Positions 28,211 through 37,126 of a stretch of 64,000 bases of DNA are shown here, piece after piece. The stretch's first letter is position 1, and each line of letters opens with the position of its first letter. Source of the DNA: JAAYJR01 sp964545315 (GTDB taxonomy: Bacteria > Bacteroidota > Bacteroidia > Bacteroidales > Prolixibacteraceae); assembly GCA_964545315.1 (NCBI GenBank), contig CAZJGI010000001.1, positions 123,296 through 187,295 of the forward strand. The letters are read 5' to 3'. Made by a program: the position numbers and the translations under genes. Under the pieces are notes generated by a model. It did no database searches. It worked only from the letters and a program-made list of their open reading frames with translations, and was not told the origin of the DNA.

Positions 28211-28218
28211 TACTTTTG
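28211..28218 (+). promoter_or_regulatory. Candidate -7 promoter box for the receiver-ruvB pair
   Basis: TACTTTTG matches TAnnTTTG and ends 29 bases before the TTG start of the receiver gene. A matching -33 element is not clear. Confidence 0.38.
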
Positions 28219-28247
28219 TCTAAATAATAATAATAATATATATTGAT

Positions 28248-28625
28248 TTGAAAATACTTTTGGTAGAAGATAATTTACTTAATCAAAAAGTAGTCAGCTT
28301 CCATCTTAAGAAAAGGAACTACGAAGTAAAATGTGTAAAAAATTGGGTTGAGGTGATGTATTCATTAAAAAATGAATCATTTGATTTAATTTTTATGGAT
28401 ATTATGCTACCGGAAAAAAACGGTTTTGAAATTACCCATGATATAAGGCAATATGAAAAAGAATATGGAATAGAAAACGGTATTCCTATAATTGCTTTGA
28501 CAGCTAACACACTTGATAATGATAAAGATAAATGTATAAGTGCAGGAATGAACGATTATTTGGCTAAACCTTTTTCCGCACAGGATTTGTACAGGGTTAT
28601 TGATAATGTATTAAAAAATTATTGA
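28248..28625 (+). CDS. Stand-alone CheY-like response regulator receiver
   Basis: The 125-residue protein is only a receiver domain. Asp8 (VEDN), the phosphoacceptor Asp51 (LIFMDIMLPEKNG), Thr85 (IALTAN) and Lys107 (YLAKPFS) are all present, so phosphorylation should be possible. There is no output domain, suggesting a phosphorelay or protein-interaction role. The start is a TTG (MKILLVEDN). Its TGA stop shares one base with the ruvB ATG, so translation of the two is probably coupled. No histidine kinase is near. Confidence 0.9.
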   Translation: MKILLVEDNLLNQKVVSFHLKKRNYEVKCVKNWVEVMYSLKNESFDLIFMDIMLPEKNGFEITHDIRQYEKEYGIENGIPIIALTANTLDNDKDKCISAGMNDYLAKPFSAQDLYRVIDNVLKNY

Positions 28626-29647
28626 TGGATGAATATCTTGATATAAGAGGGAAAAAGTTATCTGACAATGAAAAGGAAATTGATGCAAAGTTAAGACCTT
28701 TACGTTTTAAAGATTTTAAAGGACAAAGTCAGGTTGTAAAAAACTTAGAAGTCTTTGTAAAAGCTGCATCCATGCGCTATGAAGCATTAGATCATGTTCT
28801 TCTTCACGGTCCTCCGGGATTAGGTAAAACTACATTATCATATATTATTGCCAATGAGTTGGGAGTTGGTATAAAGGTATCTTCAGGTCCGGTATTGGAT
28901 AAACCGGGAGATTTAGCAGGATTATTGACAAATCTGGAAGAGAGGGATGTATTATTTATTGATGAAATACACAGGTTATCTCCTGTTGTTGAGGAGTATC
29001 TGTATTCTGCGATGGAAGATTTTCGTATTGATATAATGATAGATAAAGGCCCTAGTGCAAGATCTATACAACTTGAATTAAATCCATTTACACTTATTGG
29101 CGCTACTACAAGGTCTGGCTTATTAACTTCACCATTAAGAGCAAGATTTGGCATTAATTCTCATTTAGAGTATTATGATTTTGATGTTTTACAGGGTATT
29201 GTGAAACGTTCTGCAGGCATTCTTGATGTTCAGATAAGTGACCAGGCAGCTTATGAAATTGCAGGCCGGAGCAGGGGTACACCCCGTATTGTTAATTCAT
29301 TACTTAGGCGTGTAAGGGATTTTGCACAGGTTAAAGGTGATGGTAAAATTGATATTGAGATTACAAAAATTGCCCTTGATGCACTAAATATTGATGAACA
29401 CGGCCTGGATGAAATGGATAATCGCATTTTATTATGTATCATTGATAAATTTAATGGAGGACCTGTTGGAATAACCACTATTGCTACTGCTGTAAGTGAA
29501 GATCCGGGAACAATTGAGGAAGTATATGAACCTTTCCTTATTAAAGAAGGATTTATCAAGCGTACACCCCGGGGAAGGGAAGCAACAGAAAGAGCATATA
29601 AACATTTAGGGCGTATTAACTATGGATCTTCTCCCACTTTATTCTAA
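28625..29647 (+). CDS. ruvB: Holliday junction branch migration helicase RuvB
   Basis: The 340-residue AAA+ protein drives branch migration with RuvA. Walker A is HGPPGLGKTTLSYIIAN, Walker B is VLFIDEIHRLSPVVEEYLY, and sensor 1 is FTLIGATTRSGLLTSPLR. RSRGTPRIVNSLLRRVRDFA is the small AAA domain and RTPRGREATERAYKHLG the C-terminal winged helix. I place the start at ATG 28625, overlapping the upstream stop; a TTG three bases earlier adds one residue. Its end overlaps the convergent cyclotransferase gene by 9 bp. Confidence 0.97.
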   Translation: MDEYLDIRGKKLSDNEKEIDAKLRPLRFKDFKGQSQVVKNLEVFVKAASMRYEALDHVLLHGPPGLGKTTLSYIIANELGVGIKVSSGPVLDKPGDLAGLLTNLEERDVLFIDEIHRLSPVVEEYLYSAMEDFRIDIMIDKGPSARSIQLELNPFTLIGATTRSGLLTSPLRARFGINSHLEYYDFDVLQGIVKRSAGILDVQISDQAAYEIAGRSRGTPRIVNSLLRRVRDFAQVKGDGKIDIEITKIALDALNIDEHGLDEMDNRILLCIIDKFNGGPVGITTIATAVSEDPGTIEEVYEPFLIKEGFIKRTPRGREATERAYKHLGRINYGSSPTLF

Positions 29648-30712
29648 ACTGATAAGCTCTATTTCAAAAAGCCACGGCCACCATTTACCTGTTATAAACA
29701 ATTTCTTTTTTTCAAAATCATATGCTATACCATTCATGTAATCAATAGTGTCAGAGGGTTTTTTATACATATTGATAATTCCCGAAAGATTAATTTCTGA
29801 AAGTACTTTACCGCTTTCAGGATCAATAATGACAATTAAATCAGTTGTATAAACATTAGCGTAAATAGATCCGTCAATGAATTCCAACTCATTTAAATAG
29901 TTTACAATGCCCTTGTCATTTACAACTTGTAGTCTTTTAATTTCAGAAAAATTTGAAGGATCAAGCCATATTAATTCGTGAGTACCATTACTCATTATAA
30001 GGTTAATTCCATCGTTTGTAAGCCCCCACCCTTCTTTTGATTTGTATCTGAAACTATCAATCATTTCAAAACTTTCAAGGTCATAAATAAATCCTGTCTG
30101 TGAGCGATAGGTTAATTGATATAATTTATTATCTAATATTGTTATTCCTTCTCCAAAATATTTTTCATCTATCATATATTGATTCATTATTTTACCGGTA
30201 AACAAATTTTGCTTAAATAAACCTGATTTTCCGTGTTCGCCGGTTCCTTCATATAAGTATCCCTGGTGGATTTCAAGGCCTTGTGTGTAAAAATGTTTAT
30301 TGTGAGGGTAATCTTTAATTATTGAATAGCTGTATTTTTTTGGGGTTAAATCTGAAAAAACATCAAATGAAATCGTTCTTGAATTAAACACTCCATCTGT
30401 TTTTGATGCTATAACCTTAAATGTACTATGGCCAAGATTTTTAAGTTTAATTCCTTCAGCACTAAAAATAAGCTGATTAGTTTCTTTGATTAATGAATCT
30501 CCGTAAAAAAGTTGTATTTTATCTATTTCACCGTTTTTTATTTTTGTTTCAACATTAACATTCACGGTTTGTCCTGCAATGTAGTTGTCTGCCACAGGAT
30601 TAATAGTAATAGAGCTTACAGGTTTACGCGAACGTTTAGGTTTATTGGAGCATGAAAAAAAAATTATAAAAAAAGATATGATTATCAAAATTGGGAAAAA
30701 TGATCTTTTCAT
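29639..30712 (-). CDS. Glutaminyl-peptide cyclotransferase-like lipoprotein
   Basis: The 357-residue protein has a lipoprotein signal ending at Cys21 (FFIIFFSC). An Ig-like segment (about 35-125) leads to the plant-type glutaminyl cyclase beta propeller: HFYTQGLEIHQGYLYEGTGEHGKSGL and later YGLTNDGINLIMSNGTHELIW-like sequences and NELEFIDGSIYANVY. The family forms N-terminal pyroglutamate. It should act in the periplasm or at the outer membrane. It converges with ruvB, and the flippase gene is divergent. Confidence 0.87.
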   Translation of the reverse strand: MKRSFFPILIIISFFIIFFSCSNKPKRSRKPVSSITINPVADNYIAGQTVNVNVETKIKNGEIDKIQLFYGDSLIKETNQLIFSAEGIKLKNLGHSTFKVIASKTDGVFNSRTISFDVFSDLTPKKYSYSIIKDYPHNKHFYTQGLEIHQGYLYEGTGEHGKSGLFKQNLFTGKIMNQYMIDEKYFGEGITILDNKLYQLTYRSQTGFIYDLESFEMIDSFRYKSKEGWGLTNDGINLIMSNGTHELIWLDPSNFSEIKRLQVVNDKGIVNYLNELEFIDGSIYANVYTTDLIVIIDPESGKVLSEINLSGIINMYKKPSDTIDYMNGIAYDFEKKKLFITGKWWPWLFEIELISLE

Positions 30713-30818
30713 TTGTTAATGAATTTTCAGGAAAGATACCTGCAATAAATTTTTTTTACGGTATAAAATTAATAAAAAAGGAAATTAAACAGCAGGAACA
30801 TTCAAAGGAAAGGAATTA

Positions 30819-30826
30819 TATCTTTG
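30819..30826 (+). promoter_or_regulatory. Candidate -7 promoter box for the flippase gene
   Basis: TATCTTTG is a perfect TAnnTTTG. A TTG at 30824 lies inside it and could not be the start if this is the promoter. The next in-frame TTG, at 30845, would then be the start, giving MNPYKKLAGETAIYG, a good family N terminus. Confidence 0.42.
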
Positions 30827-30844
30827 TTATTTAAAATAATAGTT

Positions 30845-32088
30845 TTGAATCCATATAAGAAATTAGCAGGTGAAACCGCAATATATGGAATGAGCAGTAT
30901 TATAGGCAGGTTTCTTAACTGGTGGTTAGTTCCCTACTATTCATTTATGTTCATTCCGGAAGTATTTGGTGTAGTAACAAATTTATATTCCTATGTGGCT
31001 TTTTTTCTTGTTTTGCTNNNNNNNNNNNNNNNNNNNNNNNNNNNNNNNNNNNNNNNNNNNNNNNNNNNNNNNNNNNNNNNNNNNNNNNNNNNNNNNNNNN
31101 NNNNNNNNNNNNNNNNNTTGCTCAGCATAGTTCCTGGTCATTTATTAAAATTTTTTATTCTCCGGAAATAGGTGTAGGCTATGTATTTATTTCAAATTTA
31201 CTGTCCTCCTTTTTTACACTCATTCTGCTATTGCCCGAAATAGTAAAGGTTTCTCTGAAATTTGATAAAGTATTGTTATTAAGAATGCTTAGTTACGGGT
31301 TTCCTATTTTGATCGTAGGGCTTTGTGGTATGATAAATCAAAATATTGATAAAGTATTAATTCCCTTTCTCGTACAGGAAGAAAACAACCCAATGTTTCA
31401 GGTGGGGATATATGGTGCCAACTATAAGCTTGCAGTTCTTATGAATATGTTTATACAGGCTTTTCGTTACGCCTTTGAACCTTTTTTCTTCTCAAGGGCC
31501 AATTCAGGTGAAGACAAAGAAATATATGGCAGGGTAATGAACTATTTTGTCATTTTCGGACTATTTATCTTTCTGGGTATGATACTTTTTATTGATGTTA
31601 TCAAATTGATCATTGATCCGGGATACCACGAAGGATTGAAAGTTGTGCCGATTATTCTTATGGCAAATCTTTTTTATGGAATTTACTTTGCCCTTTCACT
31701 TTGGTATAAATTGACAGACCTTACCCGTTATGGTGCCTGGATGGCTTTTGTGGGGGCTGTAATTAGCCTGGTGCTAAATATAGTTTTGATCCCATTTATT
31801 GGTTATATGGGATCGGCAATTGCTGTTTTTGTAAGTTATTTTGTGATGATGTCGATTTCATATTTTCTGGGAAGAAAATTTTTTCCAATCAATTATGACC
31901 TGGTTAAAATCGGGAAATATTTTATTTTAGCTGTTATTATCTATAGTATCTCTTTAGTTACCAGCCCACAACCCGCAATTCTGAAATATATTGTTAATAT
32001 TATAATGATTCTTGTTTATGTATCCTTTGTTCTTAGATTAGAAAAATCAGAAATTAAAATCTTATTTAATCAGAAATTAAAGAAATAA
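30845..32088 (+). CDS. Polysaccharide flippase (Wzx/MVF-type), interrupted by an assembly gap
   Basis: The first 57 or so residues (from TTG 30845) read NPYKKLAGETAIYGMSSI and GRFLNWWLVPYYSF, typical of a Bacteroidota polysaccharide-export flippase. After 100 Ns the frame resumes with about 323 residues of multi-helix membrane protein (LRMLSYGFPILIVGLCGMIN, ALSLWYKLTDLTRYGAW, GYMGSAIAVFVSYFVMM). Such flippases move undecaprenyl-linked oligosaccharides across the inner membrane. The two parts are in different frames as written, but the N run is an arbitrary 100, so this is not evidence of a frameshift. Comparing with the usual 480-500 residues, about 100 residues are missing. Confidence 0.85.
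31018..31117. other. Assembly gap of 100 Ns
   Basis: A run of exactly 100 Ns lies inside the flippase gene. The round number means a scaffolding placeholder, so true distance and frame across it are unknown. Confidence 0.98.
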
Positions 32089-32102
32089 ATATAAAAAAGT
32101 AT

Positions 32103-32110
32103 TAATTTTG
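32103..32110 (+). promoter_or_regulatory. Candidate -7 promoter box upstream of rpiB
   Basis: TAATTTTG fits TAnnTTTG about 100 bp upstream of rpiB and could serve rpiB and the Rrf2 gene. No -33 element was found. Confidence 0.3.
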
Positions 32111-32212
32111 CAATAATGTGTTTTGGGAAGATATGAATATTCAGGCTATACTATATTAGTGAAATATTAATCTTTACCATGAAGTTATACTTATTGTGAA
32201 GCTATATTTTTG

Positions 32213-32683
32213 ATGCAAAAAATTAAAAATATGACAGGTTTAAATAAAAACAGAGTTATTGCTGTAGGAAGTGATCATGCAGGTTTCGCAAGGAAGCAAG
32301 CTGTATTAAAATATTTTGACGAGGAAGGGATTTTATATAAGGATTTTGGTTGTTTTACAGATGAAAGTTGCGACTATGCTGATTTTGCCCATCTTGTTGC
32401 CGAGGCTATAGAAAAAGGAGAGTTTGAAACAGGGATTACTTTTTGTGGAAGCGGGCAGGGGGTAAATATGACTGCAAACAAGCATCAGAAAATTCGCTCT
32501 GCATTATGCTGGAAACCAGAGATAAGCGTACTGGCCAAACAGCATAATAATGCCAACATTTGTGCTATCCCTGGTCGTTTTGTAACCGACAAAGAGGCGA
32601 TAGAGATTGTGGAAGCCTTTTTAAATGCCGAATTTGAAGGGGGAAGACATGCCCGAAGAATTGCAAAAATACCTTTAAAATAA
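32213..32683 (+). CDS. rpiB: Ribose 5-phosphate isomerase B
   Basis: The 156-residue enzyme interconverts ribose 5-phosphate and ribulose 5-phosphate. VIAVGSDHAGFARKQAV holds the phosphate and base residues, ITFCGSGQGVNMTANKH has the catalytic Cys region, and AKQHNNANICAIPGRFV completes the site. A TTG at 32210, ATG at 32213 and ATG at 32231 are all possible starts; the family begins close to the first strand, so the 32231 start is also reasonable. It is 6 bp before the Rrf2 gene. Confidence 0.94.
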   Translation: MQKIKNMTGLNKNRVIAVGSDHAGFARKQAVLKYFDEEGILYKDFGCFTDESCDYADFAHLVAEAIEKGEFETGITFCGSGQGVNMTANKHQKIRSALCWKPEISVLAKQHNNANICAIPGRFVTDKEAIEIVEAFLNAEFEGGRHARRIAKIPLK

Positions 32684-32689
32684 ATAAAA

Positions 32690-33133
32690 ATGTTGTCCAA
32701 TACTTGTAAATATGCCCTTAGGGCACTTATCTATCTCGCAAAATTTTCAAAACCTGACAAAAGGGTTGGAATAAAAAAAATCTCTGAAGATCTCGAGTTA
32801 TCAGCGCCTTTCCTGGGGAAAATTCTTCAAAATCTTGTAAAACAAAAATTGCTTGTTTCAACGAAAGGTCCTAATGGCGGTTTTTCACTTGCAAAAAACG
32901 CTGCAGAAATTACTCTTTGGGATATCGTTGTTAATGTTGACGGAGAAGAATTTTTTACAAACTGCCTTATAGGCCTCGAACCCTGTATATCACATGATAA
33001 ATCTAAACCTTTATGTCCGGTCCACTGGCAATACAGTAAACTAAGAAATGAAATCACAAAGTTTTATAAAGAAACTACCCTTGCTTTGATAAGTAAGGAT
33101 ATTGAAAAACATAGTGATATAATGAGATATTGA
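32690..33133 (+). CDS. Rrf2-family transcriptional regulator with iron-sulfur cysteines
   Basis: The 147-residue protein starts MLSNTCKYALRALIYLA, a standard Rrf2 winged-helix opening, followed by ISEDLELSAPFLGKILQNLV (recognition helix) and STKGPNGGFSLAK (wing). Cys92, Cys99 and Cys109 fall where IscR and NsrR hold their cluster ligands, so an Fe-S sensor of iron-sulfur status, NO or redox is likely. The neighbouring genes do not show which. It is probably co-transcribed with rpiB. Confidence 0.9.
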   Translation: MLSNTCKYALRALIYLAKFSKPDKRVGIKKISEDLELSAPFLGKILQNLVKQKLLVSTKGPNGGFSLAKNAAEITLWDIVVNVDGEEFFTNCLIGLEPCISHDKSKPLCPVHWQYSKLRNEITKFYKETTLALISKDIEKHSDIMRY

Positions 33134-33273
33134 ATATATTGCTTCGCGTAAATTTATGTTAAGTTATTGATTACTAGTTGCATATCATGGATGCAAGTAC
33201 CTTTGTTTATATTTATAATGATTAATGGTAATCCTGATGCAAATTGGGAGGACACATCATATATGCAAAATCC

Positions 33274-33651
33274 CTATAAATATTTTTCCGTTTTTTTCCC
33301 GGCAATAAGAAACTTATAAAATACCAGTGCGGTAACTATCCCTGCTACATTAGCAACAAAATCATTTATGTTGCTATGCCGGGTTGAAGAAAACCAATGT
33401 TGTGTAAATTCAATGAGGGCAGCTAATATCAACGAAATAGCAGGGGCCAGTATAATATGTCTGATTTCAAGCCGTTTTAAAGGCTTGAACATAAGGATGC
33501 AAAATACAAAAAATAATATAAAATGGACGATCTTATCAAAGTTGGGTATATTCATAAACTGTTTATGAGGAAGGAGACCCGCTGGCAAGTACACACCATA
33601 ACAAATAATAACAAGCCAGATGAAGGGTTTTGTAAATAATGTTATCTTCAT
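33274..33651 (-). CDS. VanZ-like small membrane protein
   Basis: The 125-residue protein has about four membrane helices, with NFDKIVHFILFFVFCILMF and EFTQHWFSSTRHSNINDFVANVAG, both VanZ-like signatures (the latter holding the D-x-x-A-N motif). Function is not established for most members. It is divergent from hemW, 36 bp away. Confidence 0.85.
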   Translation of the reverse strand: MKITLFTKPFIWLVIICYGVYLPAGLLPHKQFMNIPNFDKIVHFILFFVFCILMFKPLKRLEIRHIILAPAISLILAALIEFTQHWFSSTRHSNINDFVANVAGIVTALVFYKFLIAGKKTEKYL

Positions 33652-33687
33652 TGCATCTGTTTTTAAAAAGGCAAATTAACAAAAACT

Positions 33688-34815
33688 ATGGCAGGTATCT
33701 ATATACATATCCCGTTTTGCCGACAAAAATGTTATTATTGCGATTTCTATAAAACAGACAGAGTAGATTTTATAGAGGATTATCTTTCGACTTTGTTCAT
33801 GGAAATGGCCAGGGAAAGGTATTATCTTTCTGATGAAATAGTAGAAACCATTTATTTTGGTGGAGGAACACCATCCGTTTTAAGTGAAGCGCAATTAAAG
33901 ATCATATTGAAGAATCTTTATGAAAATTTTGTTATATCTCCTGTCGCTGAGATCACTTTTGAGGCTAATCCGGATGATTTGGACAATTCGTATTTACAAA
34001 TGTTGAGAAATATTAAAATAAATCGCCTTAGCATAGGCATTCAGGCTTTTCAGGATGAACATTTAAAAAAAATGAACCGCAGACATAATGCGCAACAGGC
34101 TGCTGTATCAGTTATTAATGCAAAAAATACAGGATTTGATAACATTAGTGTGGATTTGATATATGGAATCCCGGATTTAACAGAGGAACAATGGAAATTT
34201 AACCTTCAGAGAGTTTTTGAACTTCCCGTTGATCACCTGTCTGCATACCACCTGACTTTTCATGAAGATACGATTTTCCATAAATTATTAGTAAGCGGAT
34301 TAATCAAAGAATTATCAGAAACGGAAAGCCTTAAGCAATATAAAATATTGACAGATAATGCTTTTTATGCAGGTTTTGAGCAATACGAAATTTCCAATTT
34401 TGCCAAAGATCAAAAATACTCTAAACATAATACAGCATATTGGACTGGTAAGAACTATTTAGGTTTAGGGCCTTCTGCACATTCTTATAACGGTGTTGCA
34501 AGACGTTGGAATTTTTCTGATTTGTCAAAATATATCAAATCAATTAAAGAAGGTCAAATTGCTTATGAAGAAGAAATTCTGGCATTACAAGATAGGTATA
34601 ATGAATATATTATAACCAATTTGCGCACTATATGGGGAGTTTCTTTGCAGGTTATTGAAAATAATTTTGGCTCGAAACTAGCTGTGTACTTTTTTGATTC
34701 TGCTAAAAAGTTTATCTCTTCAAAAAAGATGGTTCAGGAAAATGAAATTTTTAAACTTACACAGGAAGGACTTTTTATTTCTGACAATATAACTGCAGCA
34801 TTAATGTTTATTTAG
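33688..34815 (+). CDS. hemW: Heme chaperone/coproporphyrinogen oxidase-like radical SAM protein HemW
   Basis: The 375-residue radical SAM protein has the cluster motif C-x3-C-x2-C at Cys11, Cys15 and Cys18 (HIPFCRQKCYYCDFY). IYFGGGTPSVLS and NRLSIGIQAFQDEHLKKMNR are characteristic. HemW lacks the first HemN-specific Cys-rich segment and acts as a heme-trafficking protein rather than a true oxidase. Its C-terminal domain has LGLGPSAHSYNGVARRWNF. It is a single gene upstream of dut. Confidence 0.92.
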   Translation: MAGIYIHIPFCRQKCYYCDFYKTDRVDFIEDYLSTLFMEMARERYYLSDEIVETIYFGGGTPSVLSEAQLKIILKNLYENFVISPVAEITFEANPDDLDNSYLQMLRNIKINRLSIGIQAFQDEHLKKMNRRHNAQQAAVSVINAKNTGFDNISVDLIYGIPDLTEEQWKFNLQRVFELPVDHLSAYHLTFHEDTIFHKLLVSGLIKELSETESLKQYKILTDNAFYAGFEQYEISNFAKDQKYSKHNTAYWTGKNYLGLGPSAHSYNGVARRWNFSDLSKYIKSIKEGQIAYEEEILALQDRYNEYIITNLRTIWGVSLQVIENNFGSKLAVYFFDSAKKFISSKKMVQENEIFKLTQEGLFISDNITAALMFI

Positions 34816-34922
34816 TTGGCTATCAATTATTTGTAATAAGTATAAATTTGATAAATAATGTTAATGGATCATAATGTCTGTTTTAATTTCCATATCTTAG
34901 CAGTTCTTAAATATTAGAGTAA

Positions 34923-35357
34923 ATGTTTGTAAAAATTTTAAATAAATCTAATAATCCTCTGCCTGAATACAGTACTGCTCATTCAGCGGGGATGGATATA
35001 CGTGCGTATTTAGATAAACCTCTGGTAATTAAAACATTGGAAAGGAAGCTTGTACCAACGGGATTGTATATTGAATTGCCTGAAGGATATGAGGCACAGA
35101 TCAGGCCCAGGAGCGGACTGGCTGTTAAAAAGGGTATTACAGTATTAAATACTCCCGGTACCATTGATGCAGATTACAGGGGAGAGATCAAAGTTATTTT
35201 AATTAACCTTTCTCAGGATGATGTTGTAATTGAAAATGGGGACAGAATTTGTCAAATGGTTGTATCTTCGCACGAAGTTGTTGAATGGAATATGTCGGAG
35301 GAGTTAGATGAAACAGATAGGGGAGAAGGGGGTTTTGGTCATACAGGGAAAAATTAA
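34923..35357 (+). CDS. dut: dUTP diphosphatase
   Basis: The 144-residue trimeric enzyme hydrolyses dUTP to dUMP. The five motifs are seen in order: AHSAGMDIRAY (I), RPRSGLAVKKGITVLNTPG (II/III), DADYRGEIKVILINL, GDRICQMVV (IV), and the C-terminal GEGGFGHTGK (V). Length is normal. It is followed 3 bp later by the TPR lipoprotein gene, so dut and the next two genes form one unit. Confidence 0.96.
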   Translation: MFVKILNKSNNPLPEYSTAHSAGMDIRAYLDKPLVIKTLERKLVPTGLYIELPEGYEAQIRPRSGLAVKKGITVLNTPGTIDADYRGEIKVILINLSQDDVVIENGDRICQMVVSSHEVVEWNMSEELDETDRGEGGFGHTGKN

Positions 35358-35360
35358 AAT

Positions 35361-37121
35361 ATGAAGGCAGGAATATTGAAAAGATGCATATTATATGTTA
35401 TAATTCCCGTTATGGTTTATTCATGCTCGGGTGTTAAAACAGCTTCTAAGTCTGATGTGGTTGAGGTCGTTACAGAGGAAGATCAGATTGACGGGCAAAA
35501 GCAGAAAGAATTTGAGTTTTTATTTGTCGAAGCTATCAAGGAAAAAGTTCTGGGCAATCCGCAAAGAGCTATTCAACATCTGTCAGGATGCCTGGAGATC
35601 AATCCCAGTTCATCAGCAGCTATGTATGAACTGGCCAGTATTCATTCAGCTAATAATGATTTTACAAGCGCATCTTTGCTTTTAGAAAAAGCCGTAAGCT
35701 TAAATCCTGATAATAAGTGGTATAACCTCTTATTAGCACAGACATACCAGCAATCAAAAAAATTTGAGGAAGCTGTTGTTATTTATGACAGGTTATTAAA
35801 AAATGAACCTGAAAATCTCGAGTATTTGTTTATGAAAGCAAGTCTTTTATCAAATATTAAAAAGTTTGATCAAGCTATCGGGGTATACAATCAGCTCGAA
35901 CAAAAAGTTGGCATCAATGAAAATATTTCAGTTGCAAAACAGAATCTGCTAATTGAGGCGGGGCAGGTTGCGGAGGCTTTCAGGGAAATAGAAAAACTGA
36001 TAGAATCAGATCCCGAAAATCCTCAGTATTATGGATTAATGGCTGATTTGTATCTTAGTGAGGGTGATTCGGTAAATGCGCTGAAATATTATGAGAAGAT
36101 CCAAGAAATCGACCCCGGGAACGGATTTGTACATTTTTCACTGGCTAACTATTATTTTCACAAGGGAGATTTGGGAAGATCATTTGAAGAAACTAAGGAA
36201 GGATTTAGTAGCGATCAGATAGATGTGCAGTCTAAATTACATCTGTTTATGATGATGACATCTCAATCATCTGAACCACAACTGACGCCTGAACAGGAAG
36301 ATGAATTGACGGATTTGTTACTGGAGGTTCATCCTGATGAATATCTGGTACATACAATTAAGGCAGAAACTTACCTGAAGAGAAACATGATGAAAGAGGC
36401 AAGGTCGGAATTACTTCTTTCACTTGATATGCAGAAGAACGACTATATGATCTGGGAAAGAGTATTGTTTATTGATAATGATCTGCAGGATTGGGAAAGT
36501 TTATACAATCATAGCAGTGAGACTATAGACCTTTTCCCTAACCAGCCGCAGCCCTATTTCCTTAATGCAATCGCATGTATTCAACTGCAAAAATATGAAG
36601 AAGTAGTCTCTGTTACTGAGGAGGGAATGTTATATATCGTTGATAATGAAAAAATGAAAGGCCAGTTTTTGATGCTTAAAGGGGAAGCTATTTATAAAAT
36701 GGGTAAAACAACTGAGGCGTTTGAAATTTTTGATAAGTCTGTTGAACTGGATCCGGATAATCATATAGCACTTAACAATTATGCATATTACCTTTCCCTG
36801 ACAGGAATGCATCTCGATAAAGCAGAAAGGATGAGTGGTCGTGTGATTGAGATGTTCCCGGAAAATTCAACTTATCTGGATACCTATGCCTGGGTGCTTT
36901 TTAAAAAGGGTGAGTATGCACTCGCAAAATTTTATATAGAGTCAGCAATTAAATTTGACCAGGAGAATAATCCCACACTGATTGAACATTATGGAGATAT
37001 TCTCTTTAAGCTGAACAAAATTGATGAGGCTGTCAATAATTGGAAAAAAGCACTTGAATTGGGAAGCGATTCTGATACACTGGAACGCAAAATAAATGAA
37101 AAAAAATATTTTGAAGAGTAG
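35361..37121 (+). CDS. Tetratricopeptide repeat lipoprotein
   Basis: The 586-residue protein has a lipoprotein signal ending at Cys22 (IPVMVYSC). At least ten TPR-like helix pairs follow, for example AIQHLSGCLEINPSSSAAMYE, SASLLLEKAVSLNPDNKWY, ALKYYEKIQEIDPGNGFVH, AFEIFDKSVELDPDNHIAL and AKFYIESAIKFDQENNP. It is a likely outer-membrane or periplasmic scaffold. In Bacteroidota a TPR protein between dut and a DUF4292 gene is a recurrent arrangement, possibly linked to cell-envelope assembly. Exact role is unknown. Confidence 0.85.
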   Translation: MKAGILKRCILYVIIPVMVYSCSGVKTASKSDVVEVVTEEDQIDGQKQKEFEFLFVEAIKEKVLGNPQRAIQHLSGCLEINPSSSAAMYELASIHSANNDFTSASLLLEKAVSLNPDNKWYNLLLAQTYQQSKKFEEAVVIYDRLLKNEPENLEYLFMKASLLSNIKKFDQAIGVYNQLEQKVGINENISVAKQNLLIEAGQVAEAFREIEKLIESDPENPQYYGLMADLYLSEGDSVNALKYYEKIQEIDPGNGFVHFSLANYYFHKGDLGRSFEETKEGFSSDQIDVQSKLHLFMMMTSQSSEPQLTPEQEDELTDLLLEVHPDEYLVHTIKAETYLKRNMMKEARSELLLSLDMQKNDYMIWERVLFIDNDLQDWESLYNHSSETIDLFPNQPQPYFLNAIACIQLQKYEEVVSVTEEGMLYIVDNEKMKGQFLMLKGEAIYKMGKTTEAFEIFDKSVELDPDNHIALNNYAYYLSLTGMHLDKAERMSGRVIEMFPENSTYLDTYAWVLFKKGEYALAKFYIESAIKFDQENNPTLIEHYGDILFKLNKIDEAVNNWKKALELGSDSDTLERKINEKKYFEE

Positions 37122-37126
37122 TCAAA

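Larger units (their letters stand above)
27831..28247 (+). other. Very AT-rich divergent intergenic region with a direct repeat
   Basis: About 417 bp separates the DUF4175 and receiver genes. It is almost pure A/T. The 15-mer ATAAATTTGTATAAA occurs at 27915-27929 and again at 28150-28164 in the same orientation. TACTTTTG boxes at 27896-27903 (minus) and 28211-28218 (plus) fit -7 elements of the two flanking genes. I searched for TTATNCACA-type DnaA boxes and saw none, so an origin is not supported. Confidence 0.55.

Noticed and set aside
27831..28247. Replication origin in the AT-rich gap
   Set aside because: No DnaA box (TTATNCACA-type) was seen and no dnaA or dnaN is in the window. The parS-like sites suggest only proximity.
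31018..31117. Frameshift in the flippase
   Set aside because: The frame change occurs only across an arbitrary 100-N placeholder, so it is not evidence of a mutation.
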